Source: Ciona intestinalis (lineage: Eukaryota > Chordata > Ascidiacea > Phlebobranchia > Cionidae). From it: DNA of 64,000 bases. A program made the position numbers and the translations under genes. Below the pieces are notes generated by a model that was not told where the DNA came from, ran no database searches, and saw nothing but the letters and a program-made list of their open reading frames with translations. Positions 35,201 to 39,536 of the stretch are shown here, in pieces. The stretch is taken from contig NC_020179.2 in the NCBI RefSeq assembly GCF_000224145.3, positions 1,575,612 to 1,639,611 of the forward strand, given 5' to 3'. The stretch's first letter is position 1; each line of letters opens with the position of its first letter.

Positions 35201-35920
35201 ATTTACATTTAGATTTAGCCAAGTACCGAAGCGCTGAACAGTGTGAGTTAAAAAAACTTACATGACTATTAACATTGGAGAACGTTAACATGTCATTTTT
35301 CAGTTTAAAATGCAAATTTGCTTTAAACAGTTTTTTATCATAAAAGGTGCAATAGTTGTTAAGATTTTTGCAATATGTAATTTTTATAAAGATAGAGTTA
35401 CTTTATAACAAATAGGACTTTAATGGACACTAGTGTTGGGTTTGGTCGTGTCGTACTACTCTTCGCACTTACTGGATGCTGTACCTTGTCTAATTGCGAT
35501 AAGATTAGAACCAGATCAACACCCAAGAGCCAAGACCTAACGACTCCTTTATTATTAATTTGACTGTGACGTAACAATACGACAGTCGACAATGATGGAG
35601 AATTCAGGGCTAAAAGTCTTCAGATTTGTTACATTTGCCTTTATACAAACGATAAATGCGAGAAGAAGGCCCAAACGCCAGCCTTGCAGCTTTTAACTGC
35701 CTTTGTTACATTCTACGAAATACAATGGCAAAAACATAAGTCTTATTCAAGCAAAGTACACGAGCTATGATAATGACACAAAAGCATTGCCAATGATTAG
35801 GAAGTTGCGGCAGTTTCCTGTTTAAAGTTCAATTTTAAATAACAAAATAACAAATAACTCGACCGCTTTTACACATGTCGATCGCTCCAGTAGTATACTA
35901 GTATACATACCTTCTAACAT
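581..35920 (-). CDS. ZFC3H1: ZFC3H1 orthologue, zinc finger C3H1 domain protein (41 exons seen, C-terminus off the left edge)
   Basis: ZFC3H1 is a nuclear scaffold of the PAXT pathway, which links the MTR4 helicase and the exosome to polyadenylated nuclear RNA. The call rests on the family's signature putative zinc finger, here C-x7-C-x4-C-x3-H around residue 1836 (YDLTGKCNDKKC, then AQH), an acidic and coiled-coil N-terminal half, LRYVALTSAF-type motifs, and a C-terminal HAT/TPR-like helical region that tracks the vertebrate protein exon by exon (for example LWLVYIYLTEYGNLPSSIYD). I assigned 41 exons by GT-AG sites; every phase is compatible and the CDS sums to 7,638 nt. It is longer than the roughly 2,000-aa human protein. 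The start is ATG at 35918-35920 in a tiny first exon. The gene hosts an opposite-strand nested gene at 3198-6587. Exon coordinates are given in the partial entries that follow. Confidence 0.93.
854..960. mobile_element. Short palindromic element with ~26-bp terminal inverted repeats
   Basis: TTAGTGGCTCATCTGGT at the left end is mirrored by ACCAGATGAGCCACTAA at the right, and the homology continues inward through the AAAAACG/CGTTTTT arms. It looks like a ~107-bp MITE in the intron between ZFC3H1 exons 40 and 41, flanked by short TA-rich sequence that could be the target site. No second copy is seen here. Confidence 0.75.
1155..1332 (+). repeat. tRNA-derived SINE, 3' part
   Basis: Starts in the middle at caacccagtggtcactaatg and runs to the terminal ggataaatcaatttac. 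It lies in the intron between ZFC3H1 exons 40 and 41. Confidence 0.8.
2705..2775 (+). pseudogene. Fragment related to the NTase-TPR repeat, upstream of the gene
   Basis: About 50 bases here nearly match 5735-5785 inside the first TPR unit (the LQAFFNLSKTKD codons), with a few substitutions. No open frame surrounds it. It is a local duplicate or a remnant of a related gene. Confidence 0.6.
3198..6587 (+). CDS. Intronless nucleotidyltransferase-fold and TPR-repeat protein, nested in a ZFC3H1 intron
   Basis: This uninterrupted 1,129-codon ORF has no visible introns. Residues ~20-90 are Ala-rich TPR-like helices. Residues ~190-210 read GLGSLARLAITPYSDFEH, the G-S-x(n)-D-h-E core of the nucleotidyltransferase fold seen in GlnD/DUF294 proteins, whose GR/GS..TPYSD motif it closely resembles; D and E would be metal ligands. 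The following GETMINC...NPRYRDWF segment resembles the DUF294 region after the core. Residues ~730-1129 hold three tandem ~132-aa units, each with a NGKxxEAxxxMxxxxxIL helix pair and a YYxxAMICYLxYAQ helix, TPR-like. AATAAA follows at 6781. The nucleotide substrate and biological role are unknown; metazoan TPR-NTase proteins of this type are largely uncharacterised. A nucleotidyl- or uridylyl-transfer function is inferred from the motif only. It lies on the strand opposite its host gene. Confidence 0.88.
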   Translation: MSSTEADFIEDEIDDNEAKYAGMLMQLCYNGKERKGTELEAAAVFYQLAKIYKNKATNKRKELNYMRSAALYNAAIARDPQNQRFKDELKALCSEVLVTGKAVKIDADLVSLAAELKIELNMLRDYFGKSFEGLETIPYDLKSDELIELQKKKISDVNYIQHNVKRMYTVLMRFISDKCINIMGVPPCKYAVVGLGSLARLAITPYSDFEHIIVLDNDVAKMEEDNKERERIMEYFRWFTTIFCIVLINLGETMINCVAIPSINPRYRDWFTDVVTPNGVTIDGMVAHACKLPLGRPATKNKPWKTELIKPVDEMIQYLDSDEDIKQGYHLADVLSKTCFVAGFQEVSDEYQDKAHHRIRENDFVTEFSSFFKQIQGDLQNFNFVYQQAHGIAKFHKYNIKKAIFRSTSIFIAAVGRYYSLNKATFFDIINVIEIIHGENIAHQLWFMMAVACEIRAKVYHSNRQQDDDFMEDSSREGLASELIKLVGKQSLLSFMETMKNLQVTFMTQIEAAGKGTLPANKANLLEFFKAISFVNMNIEQLETVIGNIYRQHLGEEDGLLNYISSKTQCLAILHLFDDVKIFIKKIIFTIPPNKNTIWIYKFALQPAYAARDYELVFELCSKINHINHTANTKFTAKAYEFASIVERSYNEETKSYVAVSEVEPLMQELDGMVESIELITNAERPFASLYTYYKSLVLLCQNKRAEQVIKKEWDLKPFSTETVQLYQNPYKYIPDVNILWEYAKILEKNGKYREAIVKMHEANKILQSNKQAPTALHVAFYKGHAEVFYADGYYCKAMICYLEYAQICQELSKPISDNNQQQIKLIYLLCQCQHGDKGIKMMLKLQAFFNLSKTKDLFKNLSSFTLHVSAFVTYARVLMENGKHGEAWETMYKVHTILLSVKKPPTLLHVVGHFYQRYAEFYYNFFYFYKAMICYLEYARICQELNKSIHYLVQQQIKNIYLLSQCQHGEQGNKIILDFQTFLSSSKTKDFYKNVPSLHFYTLIQYVEILFKNGKHREAWKAMYKANEILQLDKETPTAVLVSFYQKYAEMYCTAGYYCEAMICYLGYAQTCEGLNFLIPDLVQQKIKLSYLLCQCRNGEQLDVIRLLQYAAELYKNIKQTEARQKQY
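6600..6745 (+). pseudogene. Degenerate fourth TPR unit after the NTase-TPR stop codon
   Basis: Bases after the stop still resemble part of the repeat unit (the stretch encoding TPT..HV..FY and GYYC.AMICYLEYA in the intact copies), but with small indels and stops. It appears to be a decayed additional repeat unit, so the array was longer or the frame was lost. Confidence 0.6.
6781..6786 (+). terminator. Polyadenylation signal AATAAA, NTase-TPR gene
   Basis: A canonical AATAAA sits about 195 bases after the stop codon, just past the degenerate TPR unit. Confidence 0.5.
6785..6877 (+). repeat. Two-copy direct repeat of about 45 bp
   Basis: The block containing agaaaaacaagtcaattcaa occurs twice back to back with near identity, downstream of the nested gene. 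Confidence 0.75.
6942..7195. repeat. AT-rich tandem repeat, ~36-bp unit, about 7 copies
   Basis: The unit contains tataaactttatttcgcat followed by a TTTTGTGT-type stretch. Copies drift gradually from left to right (tttatttcgc to ttaatttcga). It is non-coding and lies in the ZFC3H1 intron after the nested gene. Confidence 0.85.
7380..7735. repeat. Degenerate repeat rich in GGTA(G/C)(T/C)AGAAGTAACAG units
   Basis: Segments such as tggtactagaagtaacagag and ggtagcagaagtaacagcat recur with surrounding ATACTAA words between 7440 and 7735. The periodicity is poor and the family is unidentified. Confidence 0.4.
7737..8031 (-). repeat. tRNA-derived SINE, nearly complete
   Basis: It runs from atgaatgtaacttgctttat to the reversed tRNA-like head (accactgtcctacag). 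Confidence 0.85.
8081..8243 (-). mobile_element. MITE family 1, internally deleted
   Basis: Lacks the gtaaacaaagaacatt segment; its end lies 10 bp from the 5' splice site of ZFC3H1 exon 37. Confidence 0.85.
8254..12629 (-). CDS. ZFC3H1: ZFC3H1 exons 30-37: HAT/TPR-like helical repeats, first part
   Basis: The exons are 12434-12629, 11777-11966, 11133-11229, 10422-10540, 9731-9882, 9229-9335, 8951-9083 and 8254-8392. They encode helical pairs typical of half-a-TPR repeats, for example MALHTLCLGIELNEHSEALW (compare the vertebrate ..VFECNKDNPEVW motif) and HCMQLYKSLLELETSLKRW. The last bases of exon 31 and its 5' splice site are repeated in a minisatellite just downstream (11387-11776). MITEs end 10 bp from the donor of exon 37 and 18 bp from the donor of exon 33. 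Confidence 0.9.
8639..8831 (+). mobile_element. MITE family 1
   Basis: Near full length; the left inverted repeat has drifted to gaagacgagacacc. Confidence 0.88.
9158..9178. repeat. (AT)n microsatellite
   Basis: About ten TA dinucleotides between ZFC3H1 exons 35 and 36. Confidence 0.9.
9362..9550 (-). mobile_element. MITE family 1
   Basis: Full length; begins 26 bp upstream of the acceptor of ZFC3H1 exon 35. Confidence 0.88.
10206..10403 (+). mobile_element. MITE family 1
   Basis: Well-preserved inverted repeats; ends 18 bp from the 5' splice site of ZFC3H1 exon 33. Confidence 0.9.
11337..11386. other. Assembly gap (50 N)
   Basis: This is a fixed-length run of N abutting the 57-bp minisatellite, which probably caused the break. 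Confidence 0.99.
11387..11776 (-). repeat. 57-bp minisatellite that repeats the end of a ZFC3H1 exon with its 5' splice site
   Basis: Seven tandem units of 57-60 bp follow exon 31. Read on the minus strand, each contains CCTGTGTGGAGTCA(A/G)GTAAG, the last bases of exon 31 plus its donor, followed by a T-rich stretch (TTTATTGTTTTTTTCGTCTC). Three units keep the CAG|GTAAG donor as in the genuine exon; the others read CAAGTAAG. The array runs leftward into a 50-N gap, so the true copy number is unknown. It remains open in two reading frames on the minus strand. Confidence 0.93.
12091..12284 (-). mobile_element. MITE family 1
   Basis: Full length in the intron between ZFC3H1 exons 30 and 31. Confidence 0.88.
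12778..12927. mobile_element. MITE family 2: inverted-repeat element (copy 1)
   Basis: Ends AAGGTGGCTGTACACAGTAT and its reverse complement (GTGTACAGCCACCTT); ~148 bp with a tandem of ATGCGAATTCGC-type palindromes inside. It lies in ZFC3H1 intron 29, beside exon 30. Confidence 0.85.
13134..17738 (-). CDS. ZFC3H1: ZFC3H1 exons 22-29: region carrying the putative C3H zinc finger
   Basis: The exons are 17679-17738, 17112-17139 (28-nt microexon), 16731-16861, 15679-15770, 14983-15122, 14362-14536, 13914-14039 and 13134-13236. The zinc finger spans the exon 26/27 junction: the first Cys is the last complete codon of exon 26, and the remaining ligands lie at 14485-14530. The spacing C-x7-C-x4-C-x3-H and the YDLTGKCND core match the ZFC3H1 putative zinc-finger family, the strongest single identifier of this gene. 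The residues after the finger (ADIVPTANEIYLDLLSYCP) form the expected following helix. Confidence 0.92.
13300..13402 (-). repeat. GGTCC-type dispersed repeat (partial)
   Basis: Tgcagtagcaccctgggttt and caggtcctctgatg are reverse-complement relatives of the larger copy at 17965-18416. Confidence 0.65.
13651..13845 (+). mobile_element. MITE family 1
   Basis: Full length; right end 68 bp from the 5' splice site of ZFC3H1 exon 28. Confidence 0.88.
15146..15326 (-). mobile_element. MITE family 1
   Basis: Begins about 20 bp from the acceptor of ZFC3H1 exon 26; lacks the tagggt left tip. Confidence 0.87.
15905..16099 (+). mobile_element. MITE family 1
   Basis: Full length, flanked by TATA. Confidence 0.9.
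16340..16392 (+). repeat. GCGTGGTCGCTACACC-type repeat (fragment)
   Basis: Gattacagtagcgaagattt followed by aaaagtcaggata matches the 5' part only; it abuts a truncated MITE. Confidence 0.6.
16398..16514 (+). mobile_element. MITE family 1, 3' half
   Basis: Only the part from ggtctatgg to the right inverted repeat remains, joined to a fragment of the GCGTGGTCGCTACACC family. Confidence 0.82.
16569..16711. mobile_element. MITE family 2: inverted-repeat element (copy 2)
   Basis: Same ends as the copy at 12778, with the terminal repeat better preserved (GGTGGCTGTACACAGTATCC and its mirror at the right). It lies 20 bp from the 5' splice site of ZFC3H1 exon 24. Confidence 0.88.
17826..17962 (-). 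repeat. tRNA-derived SINE, 3' part, diverged
   Basis: Terminal atgaatgtaacttgctttat and ggtttcatgcatgccagctt are recognisable, with a deletion in the gaaacag/cctcgtgcc region. Confidence 0.75.
17965..18416 (+). repeat. GGTCC-type dispersed repeat, longest copy
   Basis: It begins gtgaggtcccgcggcgtggc, continues ccttaggatttaggcc and ccccaacacccggggtgcta, and ends tcctcacggacctcacccat. It is another short retroelement-like family; no coding capacity is seen. Confidence 0.65.
18504..23876 (-). CDS. ZFC3H1: ZFC3H1 exons 15-21: basic region and coiled coils
   Basis: The exons are 23798-23876, 22010-23043, 21530-21732, 20787-20952, 20184-20729, 19529-19688 and 18504-18824. Exon 15 encodes MEDPEDLRNALLQEIAEKR, a helix resembling the conserved LR..LL motif of the family. 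Exon 16 (1,034 nt) carries a bipartite basic cluster (KRTRNRKKRRSQKMKK) that could be a nuclear localisation signal, and a VVINICSSSDEEE acidic patch. Exons 17, 18 and 20 are Lys/Glu/Leu-rich with heptad character (predicted coiled coils). Exon 19 holds an imperfect repeat of KPVEN-like pentamers at 20529-20626. Exon 20 uses a gtacgt donor, chosen because only it keeps phase. Confidence 0.86.
19143..19342 (+). mobile_element. MITE family 1
   Basis: The right inverted repeat has expanded into a C-homopolymer that abuts the duplicated, gapped stretch. Confidence 0.87.
19380..19429. other. Assembly gap (50 N) flanked by duplicated sequence
   Basis: Both sides carry a C-homopolymer followed by cataa..ggtgaggtc and ttagctgtata-type sequence, i.e. 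the same ~65 bases twice. Confidence 0.95.
19735..19952 (-). repeat. tRNA-derived SINE, internally deleted
   Basis: Contains gacagtcattaaacacgggt, tgtcttgcccaagaacaaat and a reversed tRNA-like head, with ~35 bases missing after ttacaagttaccc. Confidence 0.8.
21100..21405 (-). repeat. tRNA-derived SINE
   Basis: Long copy containing acccattagtgaccactggg and tagcagcgacaagccttgaa; the head is cut short after gttcgaggcgg. Confidence 0.82.
23579..23769 (-). mobile_element. MITE family 1
   Basis: Right end lies 28 bp from the 5' splice site of ZFC3H1 exon 15. Confidence 0.88.
24613..24809 (+). mobile_element. MITE family 1
   Basis: Full length in the intron between exons 14 and 15 of ZFC3H1; the right inverted repeat is degraded. 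Confidence 0.87.
24826..24885 (+). repeat. GGTCC-type dispersed repeat (fragment)
   Basis: Only the acctaagatttaggccaggg core remains. Confidence 0.5.
25062..25323 (+). repeat. tRNA-derived SINE with intact head
   Basis: Best head in the window: GCCGTGGCAAAGTGGTTAGC is an A-box-like stretch and GGGTTCAAGGATC a B-box-like stretch ~40 bp later, i.e. an internal RNA polymerase III promoter. Missing ~55 bases near the 3' end. Confidence 0.88.
25380..31251 (-). CDS. ZFC3H1: ZFC3H1 exons 6-14: acidic, low-complexity region
   Basis: The exons are 30815-31251, 30243-30341, 29595-29693, 29041-29229, 28408-28580, 27981-28079, 26535-26628, 26165-26243 and 25380-25810. They encode roughly residues 284-850, dominated by Glu, Asp, Ser and Pro, with a Lys-rich patch (KGVKGKKKKAKPK) and the family-like stretch EEDEELLKLRYVALTSAF at 29150-29220. 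Exons 7 and 8 are each exactly 99 nt and exon 9 is 189 nt, all in phase 0 on both sides, so any could be skipped without a frame change. A second, partial copy of exon 11 lies at 27259-27308 beside a gap. Confidence 0.85.
26320..26468 (+). mobile_element. MITE family 1, left end missing
   Basis: Starts inside the family at the gttttaaacaattaac block. Confidence 0.83.
26919..27114 (-). mobile_element. MITE family 1
   Basis: Full length; its right half belongs to the duplicated block 27020-27308. Confidence 0.9.
27020..27308. repeat. Left copy of a near-identical local duplication (partial ZFC3H1 exon 11 included)
   Basis: This stretch matches 27741-28030 with only a handful of substitutions (for example tctcttgttg against tcttttgttg). 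It includes the 3' half of a MITE and the first ~50 bases of the exon 11 reading block (27259-27308). Because it ends at a gap, it may be the other allele placed in tandem rather than a true duplication. Confidence 0.85.
27309..27358. other. Assembly gap (50 N) beside a partial duplicate of ZFC3H1 exon 11
   Basis: Bases 27020-27308 are repeated almost exactly at 27741-28030. The left copy stops inside exon 11 at the gap. Confidence 0.97.
27359..27740. other. Unassigned sequence between the two duplicate copies
   Basis: No exon or named repeat is recognisable. The stretch contains ggcgcgaacaggag and a cgccgtttaagtggcgtg segment and is less AT-rich than its surroundings. It may be an unidentified repeat. 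Confidence 0.4.
27741..27835 (-). mobile_element. MITE family 1, 3' half (duplicate of 27020-27114)
   Basis: Begins sharply at aagactcccatagactgtt, marking the left edge of the right duplicate. Confidence 0.87.
28632..28820 (-). mobile_element. MITE family 1
   Basis: Full length, 52 bp upstream of the acceptor of ZFC3H1 exon 10. Confidence 0.88.
29735..30035 (+). repeat. tRNA-derived SINE split by a palindromic element
   Basis: A different tRNA-like head (ggctcagtagttaggtgctt ... gtgttcaaatcg) precedes the usual SINE tail, which is interrupted at 29841-29976. Confidence 0.75.
29841..29976. mobile_element. Palindromic element nested inside a SINE
   Basis: CAGTGGCGCAGCCAGG at the left is mirrored by CTGGCTGCGCCACTG at the right; between them are a C-run, AAACCAAAAC and T-rich arms mirrored by A/T-rich and C-rich arms, so the whole ~136 bp folds on itself. 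It splits a SINE and is bracketed by GGTAAC on both sides, a likely target-site duplication. Confidence 0.88.
30045..30188 (+). repeat. tRNA-derived SINE, 3' part
   Basis: Directly follows the split copy: tacaaagtaacatacatggt to ggataaagtaagttacattc. Confidence 0.8.
30409..30580 (+). mobile_element. MITE family 1, diverged, right end missing
   Basis: Directly followed by a second, better-preserved copy in the same orientation. Confidence 0.82.
30591..30785 (+). mobile_element. MITE family 1
   Basis: Full length; right end 29 bp from the 5' splice site of ZFC3H1 exon 6. Confidence 0.9.
31663..35920 (-). CDS. ZFC3H1: ZFC3H1 exons 1-5: N-terminal proline, arginine and histidine-rich region
   Basis: The exons are 35911-35920 (start codon plus MLE and one base), 34893-35003, 33664-34147, 32421-32534 and 31663-31793. 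They give about 283 residues. Exon 3 is very rich in Pro, His, Arg and Ser (PPSPPFPPNPPPRYP type), followed by a basic patch (TRRRRNSRKQAR) and an acidic helix ending in a DRLLKQYK motif. The first exon is chosen because ATG-TTA-GAA-G joins in phase with exon 2 and is followed by a good gtatgt donor; seven bases upstream of the ATG is an AG acceptor. Low-complexity N-termini are usual in this family. The tiny first exon is the least certain part. Confidence 0.8.
31984..32179 (-). mobile_element. MITE family 1, left inverted repeat disrupted
   Basis: The left tip is rearranged (tagtaggccagtagtgtggg). Confidence 0.83.
32708..32903 (-). mobile_element. MITE family 1
   Basis: Full length between ZFC3H1 exons 3 and 4. 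Confidence 0.9.
32982..33089 (-). mobile_element. MITE family 1, 3' half, diverged
   Basis: Old fragment with a small internal duplication (ttatgtcacataatataatt). Confidence 0.7.
34190..34470 (+). repeat. GGTCC-type dispersed repeat
   Basis: Ttccgcagcatggcactggc, aggatttaggccaggattgg and tacccagggtgctaccacat match the copy at 17965. It lies in ZFC3H1 intron 2. Confidence 0.65.
34605..34800 (-). repeat. GCGTGGTCGCTACACC-type repeat with (AAT)n end
   Basis: Reverse complement of the copies at 49922 and 61290: taggtgtagcgaccacgctt, aacaactgttgttttgtcgc and a terminal attattattatta run. Confidence 0.75.
35100..35215 (+). repeat. GCGTGGTCGCTACACC-type repeat (5' part)
   Basis: Tacggtagcgcagattttaa and gatgtagcgacaaaacaaca match the left half of the family. 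Confidence 0.7.
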
Positions 35921-35929
35921 GCTCCTTCT
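35921..35929 (-). promoter_or_regulatory. Possible spliced-leader trans-splice acceptor of ZFC3H1
   Basis: On the minus strand the sequence reads acattaaacag, seven bases, then the proposed ATG. An acceptor so close to the start codon with no visible upstream exon is the arrangement expected for ascidian spliced-leader trans-splicing. An ordinary 5' UTR intron would look the same. Confidence 0.35.
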
Positions 35930-36710
35930 GTTTAATGTAAACTACTACATAATTGAAAACAAGCCTATCAACATACAGTATTCAAATGGCCCTGAAATAT
36001 ACATATACAACTCTTGAATTAGTATATAGTGCATTTAGAGCCTTGTAAAGTTATGATTGCTTAATATTTTATGGAGATAATATTTTATAAGCTTCTGAAT
36101 TACTAAATGCGTACACCCTATGGTTTATATACCATACGTACTATTAATTTTATAAAAAAAAACCTTAAATGCATGCATGCCTATATTAAATAAGCTTGAT
36201 TAAATTGTAAAAGGCCGAAAAGACACACGATTATAGGAATAGTAGCACAAATTGAAACATATAGCATATTTTATGGATACAAGGACACAAAACAAGCATT
36301 AAGAGCTTGGAAAACTTTTTTTAGACTTGTTTTAACTCTCAGGATGTTAAAATACGTTTTAACTTGTAATACAAAATTTTACAACAGAATTGTACAAAAG
36401 CCAAGGGCTAGAAGTTTAAACATTTGGCTATACACACATGATATAATTAAACAAAAGATTAGTATGGTTTACTATGGTATTTACCAACTTGAAAATGATT
36501 ACCAAGACAGTACAGAGATAGGAATGGACTTTTAGATATATTATGTTCAGTTTAAATTCAATGGAACTTGAGAAATTTAAAAGGCACAGAATTTTATGGG
36601 AACAGCAAATATTATATAAGAGAATTATGAAGAAAAAAATTGAAATCTATTACATAGGCCTACTACATCCAATGTCATTATGTTTGGATATTATGGAAAA
36701 AAATTCAAAT
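35930..36710. other. Intergenic stretch between ZFC3H1 start and myotrophin 3' end
   Basis: AT-rich, without recognisable repeats or exons. It should hold the ZFC3H1 promoter and the myotrophin 3' UTR. Confidence 0.5.
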
Positions 36711-37070
36711 TTATAAAAGTCTCTTTATATCATCATTGGGCGCTTCATCTGCATATGAGTTACCACCAGGACTTTTCAAGTTTTTATCAGCTCCATGCTT
36801 TAACAACAGACGAACTGCATCAGAATGGCCTTCCCATATTGCTGCAAGCAAAGGAGTGATACCGTTTTTCCCAGCACCATTTACATTCGCTCCTTTAGAT
36901 ATGAGAAACTCAATGATAATACTTTGCCCGTAATCAGCAGCGGTAACTAGCAATGTTGACTGGTTAGTCTCCATGTTAACATTAAAGTCTGGTTTTGCAG
37001 CATGTGTTTTCAACATTTCTAAATCACCATTACGAATGCTCCAAGATACATCCTCTTGACCGGACGACAT
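36711..37070 (-). CDS. MTPN: Myotrophin (V-1), ankyrin-repeat capping-protein inhibitor
   Basis: This single-exon 119-aa protein has the size of vertebrate myotrophin (118 aa). In vertebrates V-1/myotrophin binds and sequesters the actin barbed-end capping protein. The N-terminus (WSIRNGDLEMLKTHAAK) matches the family's WALKNGDLDEVK..VAK, and the ankyrin consensus follows as LLVTAADYGQSIIIEFLISK, ITPLLAAIWEGHSDAVRLLL and KHGADKNLKSPGGNSY, ending in DDIKRLL as in the family (AIKALLQ). The ATG at 37070 is preceded by an A-rich context. It lies ~0.8 kb upstream of the ZFC3H1 start on the same strand. The intronless form could reflect intron loss or retroposition; the frame is intact and looks functional. 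Confidence 0.92.
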   Translation of the reverse strand: MSSGQEDVSWSIRNGDLEMLKTHAAKPDFNVNMETNQSTLLVTAADYGQSIIIEFLISKGANVNGAGKNGITPLLAAIWEGHSDAVRLLLKHGADKNLKSPGGNSYADEAPNDDIKRLL

Positions 37071-37217
37071 TTTTTAAATAGGTATTTTATCCAAAAAAAA
37101 CAACTTTTTTAAATATTCAAAGTTGAATTAGTACCAATGATTAACTAGTACCTGAATTTGACACAATTATATTTATCAAAAGAACTGTATACAAATACAA
37201 GAGTGAGAAATCATAAG

Positions 37218-37372
37218 ATTGAATGTAACTTACTTTATCCTCGTGTGGCCTGAAAACGACAGTCGTTTTAATATGAGTGTTCATACACTTCATGCCAACT
37301 TAAGTTACCATGTTTGTTACTTTGTAGTTGGCACAATTGCCGTTAGATGACTTACCTAAAGACTCTTTATAT
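37218..37372 (-). repeat. tRNA-derived SINE, degenerate
   Basis: Ttgaatgtaacttactttat and gttactttgtagttggcaca are recognisable; the middle is deleted. It lies upstream of myotrophin. Confidence 0.7.
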
Positions 37373-37586
37373 AAGTTTAGATTTCATTTTCAGGTTATTA
37401 ACTTATGCATTTAAACAGAGTATACTAAACTAATATACTCTGGTTTATATATCACAATATACACTATGTTTTTACTGTATGATTTTAATATGTTGATAAC
37501 TGATAAGCAGTTTAAAAAAATAATAGACAGCTATACCACGGTATTTAAACCGTTAACTGTCTTATTAGGTACGATATACAGCAAAT

Positions 37587-37875
37587 AATGGATTCTAGGC
37601 TCGCCGCTGCTACCTACCGTTGCAAGCATATGTGTCCTTGGGCAAGACACTTAACAAAAACTGCTCCAACCCAGTGGTTACTAACGGGTTTTTCAAATTG
37701 TCAGTCATACATGAACATGAAATGTAAAACTTCAAAAAATAATCACCCACGAAGTAACATATTGGTAACTCGTAAGCAGGCACGAGGTGTATGAAACAGA
37801 ACACCTGTTTTATAACGACTGAGGTTTTTCTGGACACGCGAGGATAAAGTTAAAGTAGAAAAGTACGTTACATTT
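37587..37875 (+). repeat. tRNA-derived SINE, head truncated
   Basis: Begins in the gctcgccgctgctacc block and reaches the ggataaagt tail. Confidence 0.8.
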
Positions 37876-38023
37876 GTTCAAATATAAATGCTTACATAAA
37901 GCATAGATAGTTCGTCTTAACACGCGCCAGGTTTTGAATTATAAAACATTACAAAACGCAGTTTTAAAACCTGTTAAATCTCTTAAAATACCTGCAAATT
38001 AAGCACAAATTTTGTGTATCAAA

Positions 38024-38285
38024 CAAACCAAAAAACAGGAACCACATTCCTTTAGCGAAGGTACAAGAGAGCAGAGTACAATGTGCACGTCATGTACTTT
38101 ACGTTGAGAAAAACATTTCACACAAATAAATCAATTTTACCAGTTGTTAAATCCTGAATACAGCTTATGTTTTGTCATTTTATATAGTTTTACCAATTTA
38201 AAGTGTAAAATATCTCGGTTTTGTCGAATCGTTGACTTTTTGGTGCCGTGGCACAACGGTTGGTGCGCCTATCTGGCTCTAACCT
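38024..38285 (+). repeat. Left copy of a ~262-bp direct repeat flanking a retroelement remnant
   Basis: The block from aaacaaaccaaaaaacagga to the SINE head tctggctctaacct recurs at 39537-39800 with near identity. After it, this copy breaks abruptly into retroelement-like sequence, whereas the right copy continues as a normal SINE. Confidence 0.9.
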
Positions 38286-38644
38286 GCCTCTTCTATACGT
38301 GGGACCGCACTTCCGGAATTAACTACTTAGTCGACTGTGGAGCGTCATTCCTCCATCCGGGCGAGACCGAAGGACACGTGCGAGGGGCACAAGTCTATTA
38401 GATGCTAACGGAAGCAAAATACGAACTTATGGTTCAAGAGTAATTCATTTGAACTTGTCGGCAGGTAAATTTACCTGGAAGTTCCACATCGCCGATGTCT
38501 CGTGTCCTCTCATTGGAGCCGATTTTTTAAGAGCTTTTTCGTTGATAATCGTCTTCAAACATTACCGGCTGCTTATCGCAAATGCGGTAAAGAATACTTC
38601 GCGTCAAAATGCAGTGCACCAGGCGGAAAGAGGGTCCATTTCAA
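38286..38644 (+). mobile_element. Gypsy-type retroelement remnant: aspartic protease and zinc-knuckle fragments
   Basis: Conceptual translation gives a retropepsin-like stretch: INYLVDCGASF (family active site D-T/S-G-A, here D-C-G-A), then a broken LTEAKYELMV segment, then FTWKFHIADVSCPLIGADFL, the diagnostic G-ADFL end of Ty3/Gypsy proteases. It has an in-frame stop at 38398-38400 and a frame change. About 60 bases further on, another frame reads RKCGKEYFASKC, resembling a Gag CCHC knuckle, which normally precedes the protease. It is a dead, rearranged fragment running into a gap. Confidence 0.7.
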
Positions 38645-38694
38645 NNNNNNNNNNNNNNNNNNNNNNNNNNNNNNNNNNNNNNNNNNNNNNNNNN
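38645..38694. other. Assembly gap (50 N) inside a retroelement remnant
   Basis: The gap lies between two copies of a ~260-bp block (38024-38285 and 39537-39800). Confidence 0.97.
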
Positions 38695-38987
38695 GGGCTA
38701 AAAACAATTTAAAGGTTGAAAAATGTAAAAAACATGTGTTATTGTTTTCTGTGTCAAAAAAAGTCAAAAATTAGAATTAGAAGCGGTTGATTTGCGACAT
38801 TTTAGTCATTTAATGCGGCTAAATTTATACATTTTTTCTAAAAAATGTTTGGTAAGGTAAATAGAAGCTGTTTTACACCTTCCCACAATAGGAAAACACA
38901 AACAAAACTTAACAGGTTCGTTTAAACCCATTGTCAAAGTCACCACTTTTGCTCTATTTTGGACACACATAGACGGCAGTTGGACTA

Positions 38988-39145
38988 CTCGGTGTTTATA
39001 CGACTCTGGGTCTTACAACCTTTAGATTGTGGCGCAAAGTCTAGATGGCACGTATTAAGCCCTAGCACCGGCATAAGTTTGCCAGTATAACATTGCTGTC
39101 GTTGTATTATGTGTGTTGTGTCTATCGCCCTTACACTGCCAAACT
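38988..39145 (-). CDS. Possible terminal exon of an unidentified gene
   Basis: On the minus strand a good acceptor (tattttttcag) precedes an open stretch that ends before 38985. In phase with the candidate exon at 40124, the translation starts VWQCKGDR and ends YAGARA at a stop near 39060; the other frame runs to 38985. No family is recognised. Confidence 0.3.
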
Positions 39146-39212
39146 GAAAAAATAAAATATATTTAGACCATTTAAGAATGATCTCTGACATCTGTCAATG
39201 TGGATTTAAATA

Positions 39213-39510
39213 AGAAATTTGGCAGGACCGGGGAAAAAGTGGCAGGACTGAGGAAAAAACGGCAGGACCGGAAAAAATACTGGCAGGACCGAGGGGAACA
39301 CTGACAGGACCGAGGAAAAAATGGCAGGACTAAGGAAAAAATAGTGGCAGGATTTGAAAAAAAGTGGCAGGACCGGGAAAAAATAGCGGCAGGACCGTGA
39401 AAAAAAGCGGCATGACCGGGGAGGAAAAGTGGCAGGGCCGGGGAAAAAAAGTGGCAGGGCCGAGAAAAAAAAGTGGCATGACCGGGGTAAAAAAGTGGCA
39501 GGGCGTACCG
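39213..39510. repeat. G/A-rich minisatellite, ~20-bp unit, about 14 copies
   Basis: Units of the form GGCAGGACCGGGGAAAAAGT repeat imperfectly (ggcatgaccgg, ggcagggccg, ggcaggattt variants; length 19-26 bp). The minus strand is accidentally open as a Pro/Phe/Ser/Cys-rich frame, which I do not regard as a gene. Confidence 0.9.
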
Positions 39511-39536
39511 GCCGCGCTTCTGTCACGACCTCACCT

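Noticed and set aside
36344..36535. 63-codon plus-strand ORF
   Set aside because: Lies in AT-rich DNA opposite the presumed myotrophin 3' UTR and shows no domain.
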